DNA from: Corella eumyota | Taxonomy: Eukaryota > Chordata > Ascidiacea > Phlebobranchia > Corellidae | Length of the DNA: 64,000 nucleotides | Direction of reading: 5' to 3' | Assembly: GCA_963082875.1 (NCBI GenBank) | Contig: OY720097.1 | Span: 14,578,501-14,642,500, forward strand | Shown: one piece after another, positions 41,570 to 50,307 of the stretch | How positions within the stretch are numbered: the stretch's first letter is position 1 | Layout of the letters: the number at the start of each line of letters is the position of its first letter | Translations under genes and position numbers: made by a program | The notes under the pieces: generated by a model | Seen by the model: only the letters and a program-made list of their open reading frames with translations | Databases searched by the model: none | What the model was told of the DNA's origin: nothing

Positions 41570-44481
41570 ATGAATCGGTTTGCTAATCTCGGAAAATTTG
41601 TTAGCGGTGGTGGTTCTTTTTTAATTGCCGCTCTTGGTATAGGATACGGTGTTAAGGTAATATTTATTATTTTACCTAATAAAGTCATATATATATATAT
41701 ATCACTGTTCTAAATTTATTTTGTTTCTGTCTAATTATAATTCTTTTTTTGATATTTTTTTATTTATGATCGTTCGTTGGAAACTTATCATATTAATTTT
41801 AATGTCACATGCAGTAATACAATAATTTTGCATCATAAGACACTTTTTTAATTTGGATAGTTTATATTTTTGTTAAAAATGAATGTCTTGGCTTTTTATT
41901 TTAGGAGTCCATTTATACGATTGAGGGCGGTCACAGAGCTGTTATATTTAGTCGAGTGGGCGGTGTACAAGATACAATATACAAGGAAGGACTACATTTC
42001 AGGTAGTTCATTAAAGAATTTTATGTATTTCAATTCTCTCGACCCCTATTACAAATAATTAATTTGTGAGTTTCTACATTCATGAACATAAAAAGTTTTT
42101 GTTAAGGAATATATATTTATAGATATGTATATATACTTGTGTTTTATTCTAATAAACTCTGAAAGTTTAAAATGCACCATTATATTCTAGAATACCATGG
42201 TTCCAGTATCCAATTATTTACAATATTCGATCTAGACCAACTAGAGTAGGATCACCTACGGGTAAGATCCTGTTTTTATTTTTTTTTTGCTAATTTACTT
42301 GAATAAGTAATACACACTGTATTAAAAATTGTCATATGATGATTAGAAAGGCGAATAAGAGTCAGGATTTTGCTCGATTGTTGCCAACTTGTGACTTGTA
42401 ATCTTGATGTTTGGTCAAAATATTTAATGTTTTTAACATGACCTTGCATTGTAAACCCAAGTTCTCATTAAAGGCATCTTTAAGACTCGGAAACAGGAGA
42501 GTGATTTTGTTTCTGTTTGAATAAGATGCAACATAAATCTTCACATCTTCTTTGTTCTTGTTAGCAGCAATCAAATTAATGCAAATCCTGGAAAATGTGT
42601 TACATATTTAGTAATCTGATGACAATTTCTAAAAAAAATTTGTTTTCGAATATTTCTTAATTGTTTTTTTAATATTTGTGTTAATTATTTAACAGGTAGC
42701 AAGGATCTTCAAATGGTTAACATTAACTTAAGAGTGTTGACTAGACCTGATAGTGCTAAACTTCCAATTATAACTAGGACTCTAGGCCCTGATTATGATG
42801 AAAAAGTAAGTTTATTTTGTTCGATTTGTGTAAAACACAGTATATGTTATAGCCAATGTAATTTATTTTCTATTTTGAAGGTATATGTTTACCAAATTTA
42901 TATAAACATATATCTTACAGCTAAAAATCACCAAAAATCTTGCTTAAAACAAGTTTTTTGGTGTTGTTAATATGTCAAAATATGTCGAATGATGAAACAA
43001 GTATTATTAGCCTTTATTTTGCTTGATTGCTGCCACCTTGTGACTTGTAATCTTGGTGTTTGGTTCGAAAATAAATTTTCATATAACATAACCTTACATT
43101 GTAACGCCAAGTCCTCATAAAATGCTTCTTTGAGACTCCAGGAACAAGAGAGTGATTTTGTTTACTGTGTGACAAAGAACCTACAAAACCTTTCCTTTAT
43201 ATATATTTTTTTTTTTATACTTTGGTGGCTCTAATCTCGTGAATGCAAATTAAGGAAAATGATTTACGTTTTTAGTATCCTGATGACATATTTTTGGAAC
43301 CCCAAAGTTAACTTATTTTTAGAATTTTTAGAAGTTACTTTTTTTTAAGTTTATATGAATTTTTACTTTTAAGGTTTTGCCATCTATTGTCAATGAAGTT
43401 TTAAAAAGTGTTGTGGCAAAATTTAATGCATCTCAGCTTATCACACAGCGTTCACAGGTACAAATATATTAATAAAATTGTGATATTTAGGAAGCCTTTT
43501 TGCCAGCCTTTTTTAATGTCATAATTTTATTATTTTAGGTCTCTCTTTTAATTAAACGAGAGTTAGCACAGCGTGCACAAGACTTCCATCTTGTGTTGGA
43601 CGATGTTGCAATCACAGATTTATCTTTTAGCAGAGAATACACCCATGCTATTGAGTCAAAACAAGTTGGTAAGAAAAACAAAATCCAAACATTGTTGCAC
43701 TTCTATTTTGCTAGAACACACATTTATGTAATCCTATTTATTTTTTTCTAGCTCAACAGGATGCCCAAAGAGCCCAATATATTGTTGAGCGTGCTAAACA
43801 GGAACGTCAACAAAAGATTGTACAAGCTGAAGGAGAAGCTGAAATTGCTAAAACCATATCCTTTTATAAATCATCTTACTTACCCAGTGTTAAATAAAAT
43901 TTTTTATTTATTTGTTAAAATTTACTACAAGTTCAAGTTATTTTTCCTTAACCTTTTTTTTACTTGGGTGAGGCCATCAGCAAAAATCCAGCTTACTTAA
44001 AACTCCGAAGAATACGAGCTGCACAAGGCATTGCTAAAACTGTAAGTTTATGTCTGCATCAAAGGCTTTATCAACACAGCTCTATACATTCTTTAATTAA
44101 ATATATGTTGTGCTACCATTTTTAGTAACACATTATGATTTTTTTTAGATTTCTCAATCTCAAAACAAAGTATATTTGGATGCAAGCAGCTTGATGCTTA
44201 ATGTTGGAGAAGACCCATTTGCATTGTAAGAAATTTATTTGTTATTAAGGTCAGCTGTGTTTCATATCTTGCTAGTTGTATTTAGTGTTAGTATTCGGAC
44301 CAATATTATAAGTATAATCAGTAGGTTTATACTATAATTAGTAGCTGCATATTTATTTTAATAAAAGAACATATGACATAAATGATGATATTTACTTAAT
44401 TTTATTATTTAAGCTACCTGAAAATGTGTATTTTTTTTAATTAGTAAACATATATTTTTTAGGGAAACAAAACATAAATAA
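41570..44481 (+). CDS. PHB2: Prohibitin-2
   Basis: Inner mitochondrial membrane scaffold that forms ring complexes with PHB1. Exons: 41570-41656, 41905-42002, 42191-42261, 42696-42805, 43374-43457, 43539-43668, 43752-43855, 43964-44041, 44149-44225, 44463-44481; 285 residues. The N-terminus has a hydrophobic segment ([14 protein letters not shown]). The SPFH domain follows ([46 protein letters not shown]). The C-terminal coiled coil is [22 protein letters not shown] then [21 protein letters not shown]. Intron 7 (43856-43963) is AT-AC and U12-type. Introns 3 and 4 carry related box C/D-type RNAs. Reading through the donor at 44226 instead would stop at once, giving a 280-residue alternative end lacking ETKHK. 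Confidence 0.95.
42326..42628 (+). ncRNA. Composite small Cajal-body RNA candidate, U85/U89 type (copy 1, PHB2 intron 3)
   Basis: About 303 nt. The ends pair perfectly over 9 bp (AAATTGTCA with TGACAATTT) and bring together a C box ATGATGA (42336-42342) and a D box CTGA (42616-42619). The guide TTTAGTAA (42607-42614) pairs with UUACUAAA of U5 snRNA loop I. The nucleotide fifth from the D box (G 42611) falls opposite U5 C45, the known U85-class methylation site. A second stretch, AAAGGCGAA (42347-42355), is complementary to U5 UUCGCCUUU. The length and an H-box-like ACAGGA suggest an added H/ACA domain. The 3' end lies 67 nt before the splice acceptor, usual for intronic box C/D RNAs. As I recall, human PHB2 hosts SCARNA12 (U89). 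Expression is not shown here. Confidence 0.72.
42977..43294 (+). ncRNA. Composite small Cajal-body RNA candidate, U85/U89 type (copy 2, PHB2 intron 4)
   Basis: About 318 nt, a paralogue of the RNA in intron 3. A perfect 10-bp terminal stem (AAAATATGTC with GACATATTTT) encloses C box ATGATGA (42989-42995) and D box CTGA (43280-43283). The guide TTTAGTA (43271-43277) again puts the fifth nucleotide upstream of the D box (G 43275) opposite U5 C45. Internal blocks such as CTTGTGACTTGTAATCTTG and GAGAGTGATTTTGTTT are shared with copy 1, while the rest has diverged. An H-box-like ACAAGA and a TGAG (CAB-like) are present. The 3' end is 79 nt from the splice acceptor. The terminal stem differs from that of copy 1 in sequence but is retained in pairing, which is evidence for selection on the RNA. 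Confidence 0.7.
43856..43963 (+). other. AT-AC U12-type intron (PHB2 intron 7)
   Basis: The intron begins ATATCCTTTT, an exact minor-spliceosome 5' splice site. It carries the U12 branch-point consensus TTCCTTAAC (43944-43952) 11 nt before its terminal AC. Joining the exons at these points restores [14 protein letters not shown], as in other PHB2 proteins (human AAKM-LGEALSKNP). No GT-AG alternative keeps the frame. Confidence 0.93.
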
Positions 44482-45113
44482 AATACGTTTACCAACCTTT
44501 ATCCACTTTTAATCTACTCTCGCACGTTGGAATAGAAAATTTTCACTGATGACGTCATTTTAAAGTCACGTGTTGTCCCGGTCACGTGATTATGAGACAT
44601 TTATTTCCACCATAGCAATTGTAAATTTAGCGGATAATTATTTTTTTGTATTGATGTTTTGTGTTTGGCATATTTAAATGCGAATAAATTGTAAAAATGT
44701 ACCTTACATATATTGTAAAAAACTTCTATTTCTCTATACTTTAATGAAATGATTGTGGAACGCTGTTAGCAAAGGTTTTTAGATTACGGAAAATGTTTCA
44801 ATAACATTTTAATTTTTTTTTATTTTTCTTACTGTTAAAAATATACATTGGTTTAAAATAAACCAAACCGCCTCAAACTGGTGTTAGCTTTTTTTCAATT
44901 ATGACATCGAACAAGCTGCACTTGATTTCATTTGCAGGCGTTGTACGTCATTTGTCAGCACCCTTTATAAAACATTAACACCTCGTTGTCACTCGTTTTC
45001 GTAAATGAAAAAAGGCAAACTCGTACAAATAGGAAAGATCACATCAGAATTCATCATTAGTTTTATTATCAACTTCAATTCGTTTCAACTAATCAAGAAT
45101 CTTTTCAGAAAAA
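44482..45113. promoter_or_regulatory. Troponin C promoter region
   Basis: About 630 bp. A TATA box TTTATAAAA begins at 44964. A T-box-like half-site (AGGTGTTA on the minus strand) lies just 3' of it, and two CACGTG E-boxes (about 44568-44587) and a CRE-like TGACGTCA (about 44550) lie upstream. Ascidian muscle genes are known targets of Tbx6 and MRF, so the T-box site is plausible but weak. The 5'UTR probably starts near 44995. Confidence 0.45.
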
Positions 45114-46099
45114 ATGGTGAGTCAATTAGTTTTAAAATGTGTTTAGCTATTGCAGTTGTTAATTTTATAAAGGCACATGTAATTAACAAAATCTTTTTTT
45201 CTAGTCTTTCTCCGACGAATTGAAAGAGGGTAAGTGTGGCTTATATATATTGACAAATAAATATATTTATTTAAAACTGTAACAAAACTTCTAACATGTT
45301 TTTATTTTGACTAGAATGCACTGGCGCTTTCGAAGTTTTTACTAAAGACTCGCCCGATGGTAAACTAGGACCAGAAGAGTTAGGTAAAGTAATGAGAATG
45401 ATAGGACAAACACCAGGTGATGATGAAGTTCAAGAAATTATTCGAGACTTTGCTGAAGGTCAGATGCATAAACATTTTTTTGATTAAAGTTTGTAAACTA
45501 AATGATCAATACATTTAAATTATCATTGGTTTTATTCAATATTTTTAATTTTACTTATTTTGTTAATTATCAATTGCTATACTTTAAGAAAGTGCATTTT
45601 ATTTATCCAGGTGATACTATGGGCCTCGAAGAATTTCTCGATTTTATGGCAAACCAGTTTTCTGGAAGTTCGGACAAAAGAGAAGAAGATTTGAGCAAAG
45701 AATTTAAAAACTTGTTGAAAGAAACTTTCCGATTTTACGACAAAGACGGCGACGGCATTATTAGCTGGGATGAATTAAAGGTTTGCAATAAAAAGATATG
45801 AAACAGACCTAAAAACTTTTAACACTTTTGTTTTTTTCAGATTGCACTTAAAAATACTGGTGAAAAAGTTGAGGATTGGGAGGTTGAGGCTCTAATGAAA
45901 GATGTAGATGAAAATAATGACAAATTTATTGACTTTGACGGTAATTTTAATTTTATTTAGAAAAATTACAAATGAAATCTATATCTTTGTTTAACTAGTA
46001 AGTTCTATTTGGTAGCAATTTTTCTTTATTTTTTTTTTTTTAATTTTTACAGAATGGATTAACATGATGAAAGAATTGGAAGGTGTTGTTCAATGTTAA
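45114..46099 (+). CDS. TNNC: Troponin C
   Basis: Calcium sensor of the muscle thin filament. Exons: 45114-45116 (only the ATG), 45205-45229, 45315-45458, 45611-45780, 45841-45940, 46053-46099; 162 residues (vertebrate 161). EF-hand 1 (KDSPDGKLGPEE) is altered, like the inactive site I of cardiac TnC. EF-hand 2 (DFAEGDTMGLEE) lacks Asp at positions 3 and 5 and is probably weak or inactive. EF-hand 3 (DKDGDGIISWDE) and EF-hand 4 (DENNDKFIDFDE) have canonical ligands. GKVMRMIGQTP and EFLDFM fit TnC rather than calmodulin. A poly(A) signal lies at 46206. The gene is convergent with the one to its right. Confidence 0.93.
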
Positions 46100-46374
46100 A
46101 TCAGCTCAAACCAACTTGTTTTGCCTTTAATTGACATATTTAATATGTTGGTTCTAACTTTAATTGTTTTTTTATTTGTTAATATTGTTTTACAGTATGT
46201 GTGCAAATAAATAAAATAAAGAATTCGTTTTTAGTTTTTGTTGTCTTTTTATTTTTTTAATTAACATTAATCACAGTGACAAAATTATAATTATAACACT
46301 ACTGTCGAAACTTTAAATAGAATTTTTATATAAATATTTAGCAATAATAGTTTTTAAACCAATAGTAAAAATAG

Positions 46375-49300
46375 CTATGCCTTGCTAAGTGCTTGTCTTA
46401 TAACTGGATTTCGCTGGTGTAACGTCGACTTTGAACTAGTTTTTTTGTCGTACGAAAATTTTGGTCTGTCGTCTTGTTTCAAACCTTCTTTCTTTTTTGT
46501 TTCCCCTTTCTCTTCTGCGAAATCTTCACTCATTCTCCACTTTTTATTTGGTTCTTTTTCAGCTTTGGCTGGAGAAGCCGACGCTGGTCTGGGTTTAAGA
46601 CCAGAATCCACTCGCTTTTTTTGGTCTAGTATTTTTTGAATTCGTCGCTTTGCTAAATCAGATATCAGTTCGTTAGTAAGCGGATCGTGAACCATTCTGG
46701 ATTCCTTTGGCTTTGTTTTTGATCTTCGTTTGTTTTTGGGCTTTATTGGCGTTTTTCCGTCTGTTCGTACCCAGTCGTTGTATTGGTTTCTTTCTGGACT
46801 TTTATTGTTGTCCTGCTTCTCGGTGATGACATCTTGTGTCTGGGCAAAAGTACCTGGAGGTGGAATGTCAAACATGGATGGTGTTTTCTCGCTTGTGACT
46901 TCTAAAAACTCGCGCAAAAATCCATTGGTTGCTCGTTCAGACGACTTGTTCCCCATAATTGGTTCTCTAGCTGATAAGTTAGCGTGGGCGTTCCCTAAAA
47001 CAGTAACATCTCCATTCTCGAAGTCAAACTTAACTGGAACGAAGTTTTCCTTTTTCATGGCGTGTGTTGCCACTGGAGTGTTAAAACTAACCTTTGTGGG
47101 TGCTGATTTAGGACGTGGTTTTGATCCATCTTTTAGCTTGGAATGCTGCGCCGGTGGTAAAGGAGTTATAACTGCCGAGCTTCTTAAATCAGAGAAGGTG
47201 GTAAGCATGTGATCAGTTTGTCTTGAATTACGAGGCAAAGTTGAGTCCGCTGCGGCTGATAAATCACAAAAAAATAATAAATAACATTTTGTATCATAGA
47301 TATATTAAACATGAGCAAATTATCTACACAGTAAAATCATATCTTCTTTTTTTTGGACACCCAAGATACCTGTATTTGGACGTGAAGAGTTAAAGTTTTT
47401 TTCACAGTTTGCATCTAAAGTTTCTTTTCTTCTTCTTAACAATATTTCTCTAAAAACAAATTAAGCATTTTTAGTTTCAAAGTTTTAACAATATTTTGCC
47501 AACTTTGTAAATAGGCATAATTTTATGTTAGATAAACATTGTTCTTCTTCTTTTTTATATTTAATCAAATATGTAAAAGGTCATTGAATTCGTTTTACTT
47601 GTTTTTACGTTTCTTCCACTTCTCGTATTCGACAAGAGCTTGTTCTCTATGTTCTTCTTTTTCGTTATACTCCTCCATCAGTCTATCGCGCTTTACTCGA
47701 TTTCGCCTTGAAGCCATGTGCTTCTCTTGTCTTGCCAAATTATTTTTGCGCCTTAGCCATTCAGCTATAGCCGGGTTGTCGGTATTTTTTAATTGATGAT
47801 CAGTGTCCTAAGAATAATAATAATAAATACAGTCCTACAAATAGTTTTGTAACGTTATAAACGATACCTCATATTATATGAAACGAAAACCTTTAATACT
47901 TCTAGCTATATGGTTAACTAATTAACGTCCAACATTCACTAACCTTGTTTTCTTTGGGTTGTTGTTTTTCGGGCTTCCAATTACATTTGATTGGTTCAGT
48001 TCCTGGAGTAACTCTCGGAGAGGGAGGGACTGTATTTGCTTGGCCGTTTCCTTCATCTTTAATAACGATATACGCCTTTGGGATAGCAGTTTTTGGTCGT
48101 GGCATTCGATGTACATCTTCTCTGTTCTTTAATTGGCGTTGTTCTGTTTTGGATTCGTTGCTTTCTTTGTCCGTATCACGTGCTGAATGTTTATTACTTC
48201 GTGACACCGGTCGTCGCTTGTAGTTGTTGAATTTAGGTCGTACAGGAGCTCGAAGAAGCGATACCCTTTTTAAAGGTCCTTGTGGTCCAAGCAAGCTATT
48301 TACTTCTGATTTAGAGCATTGTAGGGTACCCAATAAAGATGCGAGGTAATTATATGAAAAAACTTGGCCTTGATAATAGTAATGGCTCGAGGATTTGATT
48401 TCTTGACCTCGTTCAGTGCTCGAATAGGAATCATTTGACTTCCGTCGATTATTCATTCTTACATGTTTTTCTTTAATCGGGTCAACGCTTGTATCTGGGC
48501 TTTTCAATATACCCTTAGGCTCAGTCTGAACCTCGGGTGACGGTATTACTACTTTCACTTCATCAATTTTTTGATTTTGTCCGGTTGCATCTGACTTCTC
48601 TTGCAACTTTTCTTTTCGCTGTCTTCCTGGTTTAGCGGTCTTTGGTCTTGGCGGTTTTCCTGTCATTGCGTTTACCTTATCAGCCTTTGAGGGTATTCGA
48701 TGGCTCAAAAACAATTTGTATGCCTCTAATCTTTTTAATTTGCGTATAAGGCGGCGTATAGAGCGTTTAACTTCGGCTTCCCGACTTCCAACTATATTAA
48801 ATTTCGGTTTACGATAAGCTAATCGTGCGTGTCTTAACTTTGGCGGGTCTTCGCCAAATTCACGATCTCTGGTCAAATTTGCTTTTTTGCTGGAGCTTTT
48901 CTTTGGGCGAGCAGGGGGTTGTCTTGAGTATCTATCAAAATCTAACTTTTGTTTTTCATAACTCTCGGAAATGTGGAGATCCAAGTAGCGATGAAGTAGT
49001 TCTTCTCGAATCTGACTCTCACGGTAGGTGATCAAGTTTTCGGTTACGTCACGATCTAACAAAGACAGAAATATCAAGTTACATGTAACAATTTACTGAC
49101 AAACAAACACAGTTTACATGGGACTCAAAACAAACAATACATTGTTAAAAAAGTAGTGTATTGTTTAAATAAAGCAATTATTTCAAGTGGTGTTATGCTT
49201 ATTTACCAAAAGTATTTTCGCTGTCGTTTTCGTCGAAAGTTCCCTCGAATGTTGAAATTGAAGACAAGCTATAAGTGCTGGTTGATGAACTTCGTATCTT

Positions 49301-49888
49301 TTGTTTTTCTTTGTTAGATTTTTCGAAAATGTCGGACGACGATTTCTCACTGCTGTTGCTTGACGCACTTCTGCGTTTTAACCCGGAAGGTTTTGCTGTC
49401 TTTGGTCGAACTGGTCTTTGATACAAACTTTCCTGTTTTTTTACTCCGTTTTGAACATTATTTTTTATATTTTGCTCGTTTTTTACTGTTTTTGGTTCAG
49501 ATTTTGCAAATGACGTATCCGTGTGGCCAATCTTAGATTTATTTTCGAGTTTTTTTTCTTGTTGTTCATTAAGGATGGTTTCAAGAAATGGAATTTCCGC
49601 TTCTTGATTTAAGTTCTTTGATTTATTCTTACGCTTTTTGGATTTAGATTGGCCTAGATAAAAAAAAAGTTTTTTTTTTGTAAATTTTTTTTTTTATAAA
49701 TTTTTTGTTGTTAATGCAAATTTGAAAAACTTTACTTTAGAAAAAAAACTTTATCAATTTGCAATAAAGTTAAGTTTTGTTCACTAACAAAGGTTAAAAC
49801 ACGAACCTAGTTCCTTGGCCGTTAATTCAGATTGCCTATCAGAACTATCCTTCACGCTTTCTGAGCTAAAAACACTTCGCGTCGGCAT
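46375..49888 (-). CDS. Disordered basic protein with repeated R-P-K-[ST]-A motifs (possible axonemal/microtubule protein)
   Basis: Exons right to left: 49807-49888 (start MPTRSVFSSESVKDSS), 49207-49653, 47944-49055, 47599-47807, 47370-47449, 46375-47255. Phases close to 936 residues. The sequence is Lys/Arg/Ser-rich and largely disordered. The motif R-P-K-[ST]-A recurs (RPKTAKPSG, RPKTAKPGRQ, RPKTAIPKA, RPKSAPTKV), and RPVSR and RPASASP are similar. Helical charged segments are also present: KRSIRRLIRKLKRLEAYKLF, and NPAIAEWLRRKNNLARQEKH with a later VEYEKWKKRK. Such motifs are common in ciliary and microtubule-binding proteins (CCDC181/CCDC34-like W-L-x-x-K helices), but I cannot name an orthologue. 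It shares a short promoter with the gene at 50019. Confidence 0.72.
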
Positions 49889-50018
49889 CGTAAATCAATT
49901 GAACCACACTTGACAAAGATCGGGTCACGTGACTTCTAACCGCGTGCTCTATGTTGGGAGGCGCTTCGTAACAATCAATTGTTTACGGGCAATTCTCGTC
50001 TTTGTGGCGGAAATAAAT
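49889..50018. promoter_or_regulatory. Short bidirectional promoter
   Basis: Only 130 bp separate the start codon of the minus-strand R-P-K-S-A gene from that of the small plus-strand gene. The interval contains a CACGTG E-box (about 49926) and is richer in G+C than the surroundings. Confidence 0.45.
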
Positions 50019-50307
50019 ATGAATTGTGACGTAATAAAGGAATCTGGGTTGTTGTATTGGGAACGCACACGTCGTGTGCTTCGACAATGGAACTTCGGTA
50101 GTCCAGGTGAGAGCCCTCGAAACAACTTTGTTTTGTTGTTTATTGCTTGAGCGTATTACACGATCTATATCATAACAAACCCTTGTCCTGTGAAAAACAA
50201 AGCAATGGATTAGCCCTCGGTGTCAAAACAACTTTCACTAAACTGCGATTTTGTCTTCAGAGTCTGATCGATGGACTGACTACGAGATATTTGATGTAGC
50301 AAATTAA
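50019..50307 (+). CDS. Small two-exon gene, 44 residues, unrecognised
   Basis: Exon 50019-50106 ends in a good donor (CCAG|GTGAGA) and joins in phase to 50261-50307 (acceptor TTGTCTTCAG). The product is 44 residues: MNCDVIKESGLLYWERTRRV at the start, then LRQWNFGSPESDRWTDYEIF and a short end. Trp and aromatic residues are frequent (three Trp), unlike random AT-rich ORFs. An ATTAAA-type poly(A) signal follows the stop. It is head-to-head with the R-P-K-S-A gene. No family is recognised. It may be a conserved microprotein, or the first two exons of a longer alternatively spliced gene. Confidence 0.4.

Noticed and set aside
44378-44421. Box C/D snoRNA in the last PHB2 intron
   Set aside because: ATGATGA and CTGA occur, but spacing is too short and no terminal stem forms.
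46730-47212. 160-codon plus-strand ORF
   Set aside because: Antisense shadow of the last exon of the R-P-K-[ST]-A gene, which has a consistent six-exon chain on the other strand.
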